A stretch of 64,000 nt of DNA from Oceanispirochaeta crateris (GCF_008329965.1 NZ_CP036150.1:1240001-1304000); one strand, 5' to 3'; numbered from the stretch's first letter, positions 1 through 10,388 are shown. Notes: a model not told the origin generated them from the letters alone. Numbers and translations: made by a program.

Positions 1-790
1 GAATATTGACATCAAAGGCCCATGTCATAGGCCTCAAGGGAGAATAGGCAATTCCGGTTGAGACCATGGTGGGGAGAGGATCAGGATCCCTGATAAACTC
101 TGTTCCTAAATTTTTTAAAACAAGGCCAAAAGCAAAATTTTTATCCCTGGAACTGAAAAACTTTAAAACATTGAATTTGGATTGTATTCCAAGGTCTACC
201 ATCATAGCAAAGGCTGACTGGTCGGGAGCAATAGAGTAGGGAACACCCCGGTAAGCCATCTTAAAGTTTGCACCAACAGCAATACCATGATAATAATAAT
301 CATCAAGAAAGGTGTAAGCTATGTTAAAAGTAGTGACTGTTTCTGTATAATACCCGGAAGAAAAACTTCCATCTTCATTTTTGGCACGATCACCCCAATC
401 GTCAATTCCCGTAAATGGAAGATATAGGAATTTCCCTCCGATGCCAATACCGAAATTATCCCAGCGGGATGTGTAGGTCACACTCTCAAGGTTTGTATCT
501 GCAATCCAGTTATTATGAAAAAAAGTCAACTCGGAATTTTTTATGAAAGAACTTCCAGCAGGATTGGCATCTAGAAATCCAGAATCCACACTCATGGCTG
601 TAAAAGCGGTTCCCATGCCTTCATATTTACCTCCTCCCGGTATCAAAAGAGTTAAAAAGGAGTTCATTCCGGCATCAGGATCAATACCAAAAAGATTACT
701 AACATTAGCATAGGTTGACGCAGCTGCATCACCAGCTGAAGCCTTTGAGATCATGATAAATAACAAGAGAAGCACTATGCTTTTTTTCAT
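1..790 (-). CDS. UPF0164-like outer-membrane protein (3' end outside window)
   Basis: Reverse-strand reading frame open from an ATG at 790 to the window edge, giving about 263 residues without a stop, so the C-terminus is missing. It begins with a signal peptide (MKK, a hydrophobic stretch, then SKASAG). Early on come a glycine-rich turn (IPGGGKYEGMGTAF) and the segments DANPAGSSF and FHNNWIAD, which resemble the UPF0164/FadL-like family of treponemal outer-membrane barrels. The rest alternates short aromatic strands, as expected for a beta-barrel. Role inferred: outer-membrane protein, possibly a transporter of hydrophobic substrates; substrate unknown. It is divergent from the gene at 903. 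Confidence 0.75.
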   Translation of the reverse strand, partial: MKKSIVLLLLFIMISKASAGDAAASTYANVSNLFGIDPDAGMNSFLTLLIPGGGKYEGMGTAFTAMSVDSGFLDANPAGSSFIKNSELTFFHNNWIADTNLESVTYTSRWDNFGIGIGGKFLYLPFTGIDDWGDRAKNEDGSFSSGYYTETVTTFNIAYTFLDDYYYHGIAVGANFKMAYRGVPYSIAPDQSAFAMMVDLGIQSKFNVLKFFSSRDKNFAFGLVLKNLGTEFIRDPDPLPTMVSTGIAYSPLRPMTWAFDVNI

Positions 791-902
791 CCACATATAA
801 TATACCTTTGATTGGTGCTTTTATCCAGATTCTTTCCTATGTTGCCGATAATGTTATAAGATGAAGTGACTGTTGTTAATTTCGGTTATCTGAAGGGTTT
901 AC

Positions 903-3890
903 TTGACTGCTATAAATAAGAAGAGATGTCTTACAATTTCTATATTTTTCCTCATTTTATTCTTTCTGCCAGCTCAGGAGAGCGATTTACGCATCGGACA
1001 GAAGTATAAAGAAGCAGATCGATTGATAGAAAACTATGATTATAATGGTGCTATAAACCTTCTTGTTGAGATTGTGAAAGAGAATCCAGAAGAAATGGAT
1101 AAAGCACAAAAGATGATTCAGGAGATTCGAAAGAAAAAAGAAGAGTTTAATGCTAAATATGAAGAACTGATTCGGATTCTCTTCGAAGAAAATGATTATC
1201 AGAAAGGTCTGGAAATCATTGAAGAACTGGAAGAACTGGATAAAAATCCTAACGATGCAACCGCCGAATCTCTCACAGACGCCAGAATCAGTGCTGAGTT
1301 GATCTATTTCAGATTGCTTTTTAACGATCTCATGGATAGAGCTCTTGTTCAGATAGAGAACAATAACTTTGATTCTGCTGTTACAATTTATATAACAGGC
1401 TTTCAGCTTCATAAAAGAACATATGATGAGAGAAACTATGGGGAGGTCATCAAAGGACCCGTTGATTCTGAGCTCTCACTCCTTTTAAGTTCTCTCGATG
1501 AATTTGTCTCCTCCTACAACAAACTGGATTCGTACTCACCAGAGTCAATGGTGTCGTCGGTTGAACAGAATAGAATCATCCATGACTCGATGCTGAATGA
1601 CTTTAGTCTTTTTACAAGCCTTAGAAATAATATATGGAAGGCTGGATACGTTTTTGAAGAACAGAATAAACTTCTAAGCAGAATCAGTGATGAGTTTAAG
1701 GAAGACTTCTTTTTGAGTTTTGCCAATAGAATTGTCTTTGGAAGGCTTGATAACAGATTTCAAGAGGGCATTGTTCTGGCCATGGATCAATTCTGGCAAG
1801 ATAAAATTACCCTCATTCAAGAAGAATACATTAGGAAAACTGACGAACTTATCACCAGCGCTGAGACCTTTTTTGACAGAGCATCCTGGCTGCAGGCTCA
1901 GGAAAGCTTCGACGAAGCCGAATATTGGGCTGAAAAAGGAATCCAGCTCAGCTCTCTTTGGTCGGGTCGTATAAATCTTGATACCAACTACAAAGTTTAC
2001 CCTGGCTCAAAGCCCTGGATGAATAGTGAATATATCACTCTTGAAAATTTCAGAATTAAAAAAAATAAAGCTGAATATCAATCCCGATTGAGTCTATTTA
2101 ATCTGCGATTGGAAGACTATCAAAACTATGACGATCAAAACTTGGAACTCATGGCAGTGCAGAGGGACACAATAGCAAGAGAATTAAACGATCTTATTCC
2201 TCTCAGAGAGGAATGGAATCGATATATAGATTCTTATAAAAGTGATGTCTTATATAATGATAATTTAGCCGCACAGCAGGGAGCACTGTATCTGTCCAAG
2301 ATAGAGGATGGAATTGAAAATTATAGGAATTTAGATGGAAAAATAGCGCTGGACTCGGCTGATTTTGAAATTCTTCCCATGGAAAGGGAATATAGCCAGA
2401 TTAGAACTTCAATGAATCGTTCTCTTCAACTCCTTAATGGAATTCAACCTGAAAATGCAGAAGAGGGAGATGTGACAATCCTTTATGTCTATCCTGAAGA
2501 GAGTGCTTCTATCATTAGTCAGCTGATTGAAGAAAATGAAGACCTTACTAGCAGGGTCAGTGCTTATAAATCACATTATCAGGAGATTCAAAGAGAGATA
2601 CCGCAAAAAGAAAATATGGCGGCCTATATAGGCCGTGCCGAGGCTCTACTTCTTAATATGGAAGATGATCTAAAAGAATATATCCGGCAACAGCGGAAAG
2701 CCGATCAAAATATAGCCTCATCTCAACGATTTTTAGGAGAAGGAGAATTTCGACTTGAACAGTCAGAACAAGCCCTCTCCAATAGAGAATTCAGACAGGC
2801 GGTTCAAGAGTTGACCACGGCGCAGGATCTTTTTGTTCAAGCCCTTTCATTTAATGAAACAGTTGTAGACCGTGAGGAAATTGACAGAAGAATAGCCGAC
2901 TTGCAAGACAGAATACTGCAGGAAGAAAATAAAGAAGTTATTCGCTATGTCCGTGAAAATGTTAACGAAGGCAAGAGCCTTTATTTGCAAGGCCTTTATG
3001 GTCAGAGTGAAGTCGTTCTGCTCAGAGCAGAAAGTAGATGGTACACCACAAATGCAGATCCAAATAATGAAATCAATTACTGGTTGAATCTTGTTCGAGC
3101 AGCCCTTTCCGTAGAATCGGGGCGAACAATAGAAGAAACCGAACCTCTGTATGCAGAGATGACCCAATTCTTAAACCACGCCTTTACTAACTTTGAATTG
3201 GGAAAAGCAAGAATAGAGGGTGGAAATAGAAGTGAAGGACTAAGGTACCTGGACAAGGCAGATCAGAACCTCAACGAAATCCTCATCCCCATGCCGTTGA
3301 ACCAACAGGCCAGTGTGCTTAAATTGAAAATTCAGCAGCTCAAGGATCCTGAGTTGTTTAAAATAACTTTTGATGAAAAATTTAAGAGTTCCTTAAGTAA
3401 ACTCCGCACCGAGACTGATATTGCCTACATCGATTTGAAAGACCTTTCGGCAATACAGCCAGACTATCCCGGCATGAGCAAAGCGCTCTATGATGCAGAA
3501 ATAATACTGGGGATTAGGAATCCTCCCCCTGACCTCAGGGCTTTGGCAGAGAGTGAAGATCTGTACAATAGGGCCTATGCTATTGTAGAAGGAAATGTGC
3601 GTTCTCAATTTCCTGTTGCCCTCTCTCAATTAGACAGGGCTATCGTACTCAACCCTGAAAATCAGGACGCCATCACTCTGAAAGATAGAATCCAGCTGGA
3701 TGCAGGCGGACAGACGACGGCAGTCCTGACATCTGCTGCTAATGCTCGGTTCAAATCTGCCGAAGAAAAATATATAAATGGAGAATACTTTGAGGCCTAT
3801 GCCATTGTGCAGCAGCTTCTTAACGATCAAAAAACAGCATCCTATCCTCCACTTCAGGATCTAAAAAGGAGAATTGAATCAAAATTTTAA
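903..3890 (+). CDS. Large periplasmic helical-repeat (TPR-like) protein
   Basis: 995 residues starting at TTG, preceded by GAAGGG at a workable distance; no in-frame ATG near the N-terminus gives a better signal peptide. Residues 1-25 form a cleavable signal peptide ending LPAQE. The rest is almost all helical and charged, with repeated spacing like TPR units (for example YDYNGAINLL near the start, then EYFEAYAIVQQLL near the end), so it is probably an exported scaffold. Two bases separate it from the next gene, a giant membrane phosphatase, so the two are probably cotranscribed and may form one envelope-sensing unit. The exact function is not recognisable. The family appears spirochete-specific to me, but that is memory rather than a search. 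Confidence 0.7.
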   Translation: MTAINKKRCLTISIFFLILFFLPAQESDLRIGQKYKEADRLIENYDYNGAINLLVEIVKENPEEMDKAQKMIQEIRKKKEEFNAKYEELIRILFEENDYQKGLEIIEELEELDKNPNDATAESLTDARISAELIYFRLLFNDLMDRALVQIENNNFDSAVTIYITGFQLHKRTYDERNYGEVIKGPVDSELSLLLSSLDEFVSSYNKLDSYSPESMVSSVEQNRIIHDSMLNDFSLFTSLRNNIWKAGYVFEEQNKLLSRISDEFKEDFFLSFANRIVFGRLDNRFQEGIVLAMDQFWQDKITLIQEEYIRKTDELITSAETFFDRASWLQAQESFDEAEYWAEKGIQLSSLWSGRINLDTNYKVYPGSKPWMNSEYITLENFRIKKNKAEYQSRLSLFNLRLEDYQNYDDQNLELMAVQRDTIARELNDLIPLREEWNRYIDSYKSDVLYNDNLAAQQGALYLSKIEDGIENYRNLDGKIALDSADFEILPMEREYSQIRTSMNRSLQLLNGIQPENAEEGDVTILYVYPEESASIISQLIEENEDLTSRVSAYKSHYQEIQREIPQKENMAAYIGRAEALLLNMEDDLKEYIRQQRKADQNIASSQRFLGEGEFRLEQSEQALSNREFRQAVQELTTAQDLFVQALSFNETVVDREEIDRRIADLQDRILQEENKEVIRYVRENVNEGKSLYLQGLYGQSEVVLLRAESRWYTTNADPNNEINYWLNLVRAALSVESGRTIEETEPLYAEMTQFLNHAFTNFELGKARIEGGNRSEGLRYLDKADQNLNEILIPMPLNQQASVLKLKIQQLKDPELFKITFDEKFKSSLSKLRTETDIAYIDLKDLSAIQPDYPGMSKALYDAEIILGIRNPPPDLRALAESEDLYNRAYAIVEGNVRSQFPVALSQLDRAIVLNPENQDAITLKDRIQLDAGGQTTAVLTSAANARFKSAEEKYINGEYFEAYAIVQQLLNDQKTASYPPLQDLKRRIESKF

Positions 3891-3892
3891 AC

Positions 3893-6800
3893 ATGAAAAC
3901 TTCTCAGATTCTATTCATCCTCATCCTTCTTTTCTCCGGAGAAGAGGTATTTTCACAGAACTATTACTGGGAAAATCCTCTTCTCATCAAGAGTGGTGAG
4001 TCCTTTTATCCCCAGCAGATCTCTAGTGAACAAGGGTATATACTCAGCGTCTGGCAGGAATATAACCCCCAAGATCCTGAGATTGTTACCATCATGGGAT
4101 CATTTTCTGAGACCGGATCGTCCTGGTCCAGTCCTTCCATTCTTATCGAACCATTTCGATATACTGGAGAAGATAAAGTATCTTTGTTTTCCTTGGGTAA
4201 AGACCGTCTTGGAGCTCCCGTTCTGGCATTAGCTGCAACAGAACAGTCTGTTGAAATTTTCAAATTACAAAATACTGAAAATCCAATGATCAAAATTTCA
4301 TCAATAGAGAGCGAAAGCTCTTCGGTTGTACCCAGGATCTTTCAGAAGGCCGATAAAAGTTTGATTCTTTTTATGACGGGGAAAGTCATTCTTCCCAATC
4401 AAACCGAGGTTTTATCCATATATTACAGTGAATCAGCTGAAGGAGAGACTTGGACAAAACCAGAACATTTTATTCAGGATAATAACCTTAAACAGAACTT
4501 TCTCCCATTTTATACCTTTGATGATGAGATGGAATATGTGGTCTTTCAATCCTTATTTACCGATCAGAGAAATACCTATCAGATATACCTGAAGTCAAAA
4601 GGCAGGGATGAAACAAAATGGTCAGGGGAGACCCAACTGACATCTTTTAGTGAGTTTAGAAACGGTGAAAACAATGCTTTCTTTCAGTTTGATAACCAAC
4701 GTCCCCATCTATTTGCAGAAAACGGAGCTCTACACCTTGTCTGGGAAAGAAGATTAAGCCGTGAAATGCCCCAAATCTATTACGGAATCTTCGATAAAGA
4801 TGGTATCCTCATCGAAGAATTAGAGCAAATCTCAAATGGAAGTTATTTTACTGCTTCACCGAGAATTATAAGAGAACAGGGAGAATCCCTGATCCTCTGG
4901 TTCGATAACCGTAATGGTAACCAAATAATAATGGCACAGAAAAAGGGTGTCTTCTGGCAGGAAAAAAGAGTCAGCATCATGAATGGAGATTCCACCTACG
5001 GACGATGGATGAACCACAATGGAGATCTATTTATTCTCTGGGAAAATCTGATGAACGGCAGTAGAAATAATGTCATTCTGACTCCAGACAGGTCGGCGCC
5101 TCCCCCCATAATAAGAACGATCAACTTTGAAGATAAGGGCAGACAGGCTGAAAATCAAGCGATCATAAGCTGGAGACGTCCCTCCGACTCCTCGGGAATT
5201 CAGGGATTCAGCTATGCATGGGATATGAATCCCGATACAGTTCCAGAGAAGGATCTGGATCTTTTGGATTTCAGAGAAAGGACTAAAACGTTCAGAGCCA
5301 TCAATGATGGAGAATGGTTTTTTCACATAGCTCTGGTTGATTATGCCGGAAACTGGTCAGAGCCTGTGCATATCAGCATGACAAGAGACACGGTTCCTCC
5401 CGAACCGGTTCAATTTTTTAAGCCGCTCACTGATGCTTTGGGTTATCTAATCAGCAATACTTTTACCCTGACTTGGTCTTCCTCAGAAGAGCATCCCGGT
5501 GGATACAGTTATCAGTTTCACTTTTTAGGCGAAGAAGCCGATCTCTTAGATCCTTCTTTACTGGATTTACCATCCCCTCCCATGACAGTCCAGACTCGCA
5601 GTACGGCCGTACAATACAGCAATAGAGATAATGGGTACTGGGCCTTATCAGTCTGTGCCTTTGATGATGTGGGAAACAGGAGTGAACCATCCATCATTCT
5701 GTTTAGAACAAACAAATATATACCAGTTACCTACATTTCTGATGTTCTCACAAAACGGGATAATCTGGAAAGAGTCGGTCTAACCATAATTGGCCGGGGA
5801 TTTTCAGAAGGGGGACTGATACGGCGTGTTGTACTAGACAGGGATGGCTCCAGCCCTTGGGACTATGAATTTAATCTCAATGACGAAGAATATGAAGTCA
5901 CAAGCGACAGGATCATAAAAGGGCCTCTTGTCGAAGTATTTGAAGAGGGAAGTTACCTCGTTGGTGTAGAACATCCCGTTAGAGGATTTGCCTTTGCCAG
6001 GGGCAGACTCCAACTGGATTCCACAGGGATTGTTCGATTTGGTGACTTTACATTTGATTACTCAACCTTCTGGAACCCTGTAAAACTTGCCAAACATATT
6101 TTCAGCATGAATAGCTTAACAATGTATTTGTTTCTCCTGCTGTTGATACTCGTCTGCCTGTTCTCATCCTGGCAAATTTATAGATTGATGATTGAATCTA
6201 AAGACCTGGAAGAGGATATTAAGGCCTTAATCGAAGGGACACCCTTTCGAAGTGAAATGAGAAAAGAGAGGATTAAAATCATGAAACGGAAAGGAATGGG
6301 TCTGAGGCTTAAGTTTACACTGGCCCTGCTGACATTGATCCTGGCTGTGATTTTGCTGATATCCATATTTCTGGGGAATTACATGATTAATACCCAAAAA
6401 AGGAATTTGACCGAAGGGCTCTATGCCAAGAGTTCGTTGCTCCTGGAGACGCTGGCAACAAGCGCCAGGACATATCTGCCGACTCAAAATAGACTGGAGC
6501 TGGGACTTCTGCCCGGAACGATACGAGCCATGGATGAGGCTCTTAACACGACGATAACAGGTCAAGGAACCAATGATCCTGAAAATTTTAACTATATATG
6601 GAGTTCAAATAATCCTGAAATTGACTCACTTCAGCAGTTTCCTTCGGAGATTTCAGAGACACAGTTGCAATTCCCATCAGGCTGGTCTTTAAACCAAATT
6701 GAAGACTTTGATCGAAAATTTAAAGAAGGGAACATATATGATTTCTCCAACTTCACTGAAGATGACAGATTTCAAATCCTGGAAGCACTCAATGAGTCTG

Positions 6801-8617
6801 GATTAATCACCAGGTTTCAAGCGGGGATCAGCAGAATTGACGATGTAATCTCTCCTAGAGTCAAAGAATTGGAAATTGAAATTAATCAAAAGGCCACAGA
6901 ACTTATTGGTGACCAAAGTCTGCAGTTAGACCAGCTTTCAGAGGATGCTGTTCGTCTGGCCATCAGGGGAGATGCCGCCTCTCTCGAAGAGTTGAGTATC
7001 ATTCAGGAAACGATTAGCCGCATAGAAACTGAAATCAACGACAAATTATCTACAGTCTCAAACATCATTCAAATCTCTCCCGATTTCAATACAGAAACCC
7101 TCTCTCAAGATCAGCTGGTCTATACCTTTTACAAACCCGTTGTATATCGAAACAAGGGTAGGGAAACTTACTTTAGAGGCATGATCCGTCTGGATGTTTC
7201 AATACAGAGCATTCTGGAAGACATTATAGATATACAAAAAGATATCCTTCGTATAACTATCATAATTTCTCTATTGGCCCTGGGCGGAGGACTCGTGGGA
7301 GCTCTTCTTCTGGCGCAGACCATGTTGAATCCCATCAGAAAACTTGTGGAAGGGGTTGCAATGGTCAGGGATACCCAGGATAAGTCAAAGCTCAAAAATT
7401 ATACGATCGAAACGGGAACTAAGGATGAGCTTTCTGAACTGGCCAATACATTCAACCAGATGACCGAAGGACTGGTCGCCGCCGCTGTAGCCAATAAATC
7501 TTTGGTTTTGGGGAAAGAGATTCAGAAAAAGTTTCTACCACTGGAACCCGTAGCTGGAGCGGACAGGAAATATACGACTGGTGAAGAAATCAACGATAAG
7601 ATTCATTTCTTTGGCTACTATGAGGGTGCAAAAGGTGTTTCAGGGGACTACTTTGACTACAGAAAGCTGGATGACAAACACTATGCCACTATAAAGTGTG
7701 ATATTTCAGGAAAAGATATTCCTGCCTCTCTTATCATGGTTGAGGTGGCCACTCTCTTTAAGGACTATTTTTCAAAACTGAACATCAGAAGGGATGGAAT
7801 ACATTTGGAGAAACTGGTCATGAACATCAATGACCTTATCGCTCAAATCGATTTTCAGGGAAAATTTGCGGCATTGATTGTGACCATCATCAACATAGAA
7901 ACCGGAAAATGCTGGATCTGTCATGCTGGGGACCGTGTTTTTTATTATTATGATGGAACCACTCAGAAAGTGATGAAGGAAGAAATGGAGTCTTCTCCTG
8001 CTGCCGGTATGTTTTCATCTGATGTGATTGGAAATGATGCCTTTAAGCAAATTACTCACCAGCTCAAAAAGAATGATATCCTTTTCCTTTTTACCGATGG
8101 TATTGAAGAAGCCAAGCGGACATTCAGAGATTTGGACTTATCCCATATACAGTGTGATGGGACCTGCGATTCCTCAATTGTAGGGGATGAAGACTTTGTT
8201 TCCCATGAATTGGGTTCTGATAATGAAGAGCTTGGTTTAGCCAGAATTGAAGAGATTATGGATGCAATCCTGAAGAAAAAGCAGTACAGAATCTATCAAT
8301 ATCACCAGCCCAATCCGGATATCAATCTGACCTTTGATTTTTCAAACGGCTCGGGAGACATGAGAGATACTGTCTTAGGACTGATTGCCGTTGAAAAAGT
8401 GTTCAGGCTCTATCCGGATCCAAACGCAGGACCCGATGATAGAATCAGAATTGACAATAAGGTAGATGCTTACTTAAAACTCCACTTTGATCAATACAGA
8501 GAGTATTTCAGATATCCCATAGAAGATGATGAATACCCAGAATACACATACTATTCCCACCTCAAGGAAGATGCACAGTATGACGACCTGACAATACTAG
8601 GAATTCTAAAAAAATAA
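3893..8617 (+). CDS. Membrane SpoIIE/PP2C-type protein phosphatase with large periplasmic sensor
   Basis: 1574 residues. The order seen is: signal peptide (1-22); a long exported region of beta-propeller-like repeats (about 25-400); fibronectin-III-like segments (about 400-620); a membrane segment near 743-766; a second near 805-830; a periplasmic loop; a third near 1117-1143; a HAMP linker; and a cytoplasmic SpoIIE/PP2C phosphatase domain. The phosphatase shows the metal-binding GDYFD, the CDISGKDIPASL stretch, CHAGD, LFTDGIEEAKR and a terminal DDLTILGI. About 180 extra residues lie between the TDGIEEA and DDLT motifs. By family it would dephosphorylate a Ser/Thr-phosphorylated anti-sigma antagonist (RsbU/SpoIIE logic). 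The ligand is unknown. The stop codon overlaps the next start by one base. Confidence 0.85.
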   Translation: MKTSQILFILILLFSGEEVFSQNYYWENPLLIKSGESFYPQQISSEQGYILSVWQEYNPQDPEIVTIMGSFSETGSSWSSPSILIEPFRYTGEDKVSLFSLGKDRLGAPVLALAATEQSVEIFKLQNTENPMIKISSIESESSSVVPRIFQKADKSLILFMTGKVILPNQTEVLSIYYSESAEGETWTKPEHFIQDNNLKQNFLPFYTFDDEMEYVVFQSLFTDQRNTYQIYLKSKGRDETKWSGETQLTSFSEFRNGENNAFFQFDNQRPHLFAENGALHLVWERRLSREMPQIYYGIFDKDGILIEELEQISNGSYFTASPRIIREQGESLILWFDNRNGNQIIMAQKKGVFWQEKRVSIMNGDSTYGRWMNHNGDLFILWENLMNGSRNNVILTPDRSAPPPIIRTINFEDKGRQAENQAIISWRRPSDSSGIQGFSYAWDMNPDTVPEKDLDLLDFRERTKTFRAINDGEWFFHIALVDYAGNWSEPVHISMTRDTVPPEPVQFFKPLTDALGYLISNTFTLTWSSSEEHPGGYSYQFHFLGEEADLLDPSLLDLPSPPMTVQTRSTAVQYSNRDNGYWALSVCAFDDVGNRSEPSIILFRTNKYIPVTYISDVLTKRDNLERVGLTIIGRGFSEGGLIRRVVLDRDGSSPWDYEFNLNDEEYEVTSDRIIKGPLVEVFEEGSYLVGVEHPVRGFAFARGRLQLDSTGIVRFGDFTFDYSTFWNPVKLAKHIFSMNSLTMYLFLLLLILVCLFSSWQIYRLMIESKDLEEDIKALIEGTPFRSEMRKERIKIMKRKGMGLRLKFTLALLTLILAVILLISIFLGNYMINTQKRNLTEGLYAKSSLLLETLATSARTYLPTQNRLELGLLPGTIRAMDEALNTTITGQGTNDPENFNYIWSSNNPEIDSLQQFPSEISETQLQFPSGWSLNQIEDFDRKFKEGNIYDFSNFTEDDRFQILEALNESGLITRFQAGISRIDDVISPRVKELEIEINQKATELIGDQSLQLDQLSEDAVRLAIRGDAASLEELSIIQETISRIETEINDKLSTVSNIIQISPDFNTETLSQDQLVYTFYKPVVYRNKGRETYFRGMIRLDVSIQSILEDIIDIQKDILRITIIISLLALGGGLVGALLLAQTMLNPIRKLVEGVAMVRDTQDKSKLKNYTIETGTKDELSELANTFNQMTEGLVAAAVANKSLVLGKEIQKKFLPLEPVAGADRKYTTGEEINDKIHFFGYYEGAKGVSGDYFDYRKLDDKHYATIKCDISGKDIPASLIMVEVATLFKDYFSKLNIRRDGIHLEKLVMNINDLIAQIDFQGKFAALIVTIINIETGKCWICHAGDRVFYYYDGTTQKVMKEEMESSPAAGMFSSDVIGNDAFKQITHQLKKNDILFLFTDGIEEAKRTFRDLDLSHIQCDGTCDSSIVGDEDFVSHELGSDNEELGLARIEEIMDAILKKKQYRIYQYHQPNPDINLTFDFSNGSGDMRDTVLGLIAVEKVFRLYPDPNAGPDDRIRIDNKVDAYLKLHFDQYREYFRYPIEDDEYPEYTYYSHLKEDAQYDDLTILGILKK

Positions 8618-8934
8618 TGGGCTTCTATTGCGATAATTGTGGTAAGAAAGTGAATAGAAATTCCAATACCTGTCCGGAATGCGGTGTAAAATTCAAGGCC
8701 GTAAAATGTCCTTCCTGCGGGTATACTGACCAAGCAGACTTTTTTAAGGGAGGGTGCCCCCAATGTGGTTTCCTCGGAGAAGAAGAATCCACCGGTATTG
8801 ATCATAAAGCAAAACATGTGAAGACCAGAAAGCCTTTTCTAGATTTTATATCCTCCAAAGTTTTTTGGATCATGAGCCTCATTCTATCCCTTATTCTGTT
8901 CTATATCTTTTATTTGATCAGCCAGGATGTTTAG
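8617..8934 (+). CDS. Small zinc-ribbon protein with C-terminal membrane anchor
   Basis: 105 residues. The N-terminal half carries several CxxC pairs (CDNCG, CPECG, CPSCG, CPQCG), which form two tandem zinc ribbons. A hydrophobic segment of about 20 residues near the C-terminus (roughly 82-101) would anchor it as a tail-anchored protein with its ribbons in the cytoplasm. The start overlaps the stop of the phosphatase gene (TAATG), so translation is probably coupled and the protein may work with that phosphatase. The 3' end overlaps the convergent gene at 8931 by four bases. No specific function recognised. Confidence 0.75.
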   Translation: MGFYCDNCGKKVNRNSNTCPECGVKFKAVKCPSCGYTDQADFFKGGCPQCGFLGEEESTGIDHKAKHVKTRKPFLDFISSKVFWIMSLILSLILFYIFYLISQDV

Positions 8935-10388
8935 AGTAAAAAACCAAGATTAAGTCCCATGGAGCGTCCTCTATCACCCTCATTCACCTTCTGCATTATA
9001 GAGTAAATATTCAAATACATGGGTGTATTCTTTATATAATATGTTCCTTCAAGACCTGCCTGCATGACTGGCTTACTCCCATTGATGGATGGAAGATACA
9101 ATGCAGAAGAGATACCGACACTGAACAATAGATCCGGTGTATAACTGATACCCCAGCGAAGAACAGTGAGAATATCATTCTCGTTTTGACTGACATCATC
9201 GGAAATTGACTTCAAAGTAAACATAATTTCGGGTGATACAAAAAAATCCCAATTTTGCTTTCTATACTGAAACGGAATGTAAAAAGACCCGCCTGAAGGA
9301 TTTTTTATAAAAGAAGAGGAAACAGAATCTGAAAGATTGTTGATTCTACTCCTATAGGTACCTCGCATTCCCAAAGAGACTTGAAAAGGATAAGACCCGT
9401 AAATGTAAACTTTTTGAGAACTGTTCAGAGTCAAATAAGGCTGATTATCTTCGGTCACAAAGGCGGTCTCTGCCTCAAACGCGGCCTCCCATCTTTTTAA
9501 AGGAGATGTTCGTATAAAAAAGGAAAATGGCAGATTATACAGCGAGTCACCAATCTCTTCCTTATCTAAACTGATGGTTGAACCAAATTGAAAATCTCCT
9601 TGAAAGAGTGTCCTAGCAAATGGAACTAAGGCCAGGCCTGTAAAACCCGAAAAATAATTTGAACTCCGTCGAGAATACTCTCTATCGATACCAACTGAAA
9701 AACTATTACGTTCATCATCGGATGTTAATTTGAGCAAATACTCACCATCCAGAACAGGTTGATCTTTGCCATCCAATCCATCCCATGAAAATTGGGCTCC
9801 CTCAGCCACAGACAAATCTGGGTTGAGAATCATAATTTCTTTAGAGTCTTCATAGGCCATGACCGCCAATTTATGATTAAGAAAATCAAAAGGATTCATA
9901 TAATAAAGCTGTCTGTAATAACCTGGATCCTCAGGATTAATGATTTTAAAAAGCTGCTTAGACCTGTCATCATTCCCATTTCTGACACTCAATGATTCAG
10001 ATTCGGCAGATTGAATATAAGAAACAGTCACCGTGGTGCGGTAATTCTCCCGAACAGTGACCCATAAGGTCAGGTCTTCGTATCCGGTTTTTTTAAGTTT
10101 GATTCTGAGAGAACCATTTTGAACACGATTATTCTCATAAGGGGTCCTTCCAACTTCATCATCAAATAAAAAAACTCTCATGTATTCCACATCTGTCACG
10201 ATTTCCAGTCCGGAAACAAATTGGAATGATTCTGAGTTTTTCTTATCTTCCTCTATCAATCTGGCGGGTCTTTCATATTCAAGAATCTTTCTCATTTGAA
10301 TTTGAACAACAGGCTGAGCCTTGGATTGACTGAAAAGAATGGTGGGTAAAAAAAGCATTAAGAGTAAAAAATTGACAGTTTTCTTCAT
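8931..10388 (-). CDS. Secreted outer-membrane protein with FlgD-like Ig segment
   Basis: 485 residues. A signal peptide (MKKTVNFLLLMLFLPTILFSQ) is followed by a PEGA-like stretch (VEYMRVFLFDDEVGRTPYENN, roughly residues 68-88) that in other proteins decorates extracytoplasmic surfaces. Around residues 195-225 there is FSWDGLDGKDQPVLDGEYLL, which matches the FlgD-type Ig fold consensus (W-G-D-G-x-x-x-DG-Y). The C-terminal 250 residues alternate polar and aromatic positions and end in GLNLGFLL, so they look like a beta-barrel. Probably an outer-membrane protein with a periplasmic adaptor region. Convergent with the zinc-ribbon gene and divergent from 10468. Function unknown. Confidence 0.7.
   Translation of the reverse strand: MKKTVNFLLLMLFLPTILFSQSKAQPVVQIQMRKILEYERPARLIEEDKKNSESFQFVSGLEIVTDVEYMRVFLFDDEVGRTPYENNRVQNGSLRIKLKKTGYEDLTLWVTVRENYRTTVTVSYIQSAESESLSVRNGNDDRSKQLFKIINPEDPGYYRQLYYMNPFDFLNHKLAVMAYEDSKEIMILNPDLSVAEGAQFSWDGLDGKDQPVLDGEYLLKLTSDDERNSFSVGIDREYSRRSSNYFSGFTGLALVPFARTLFQGDFQFGSTISLDKEEIGDSLYNLPFSFFIRTSPLKRWEAAFEAETAFVTEDNQPYLTLNSSQKVYIYGSYPFQVSLGMRGTYRSRINNLSDSVSSSFIKNPSGGSFYIPFQYRKQNWDFFVSPEIMFTLKSISDDVSQNENDILTVLRWGISYTPDLLFSVGISSALYLPSINGSKPVMQAGLEGTYYIKNTPMYLNIYSIMQKVNEGDRGRSMGLNLGFLL

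Noticed and set aside
843-851. GCCGATAA, a perfect sigma-28 -10 box upstream of the gene at 903
   Set aside because: No TAAA-like -35 box lies 14-17 bases upstream, and the downstream gene is not flagellar, so it is probably chance.
987-1412. Antisense frame of 141 residues within the repeat-protein gene
   Set aside because: Hydrophobic composition arises from the complement of Glu/Lys-rich codons; no start signal.
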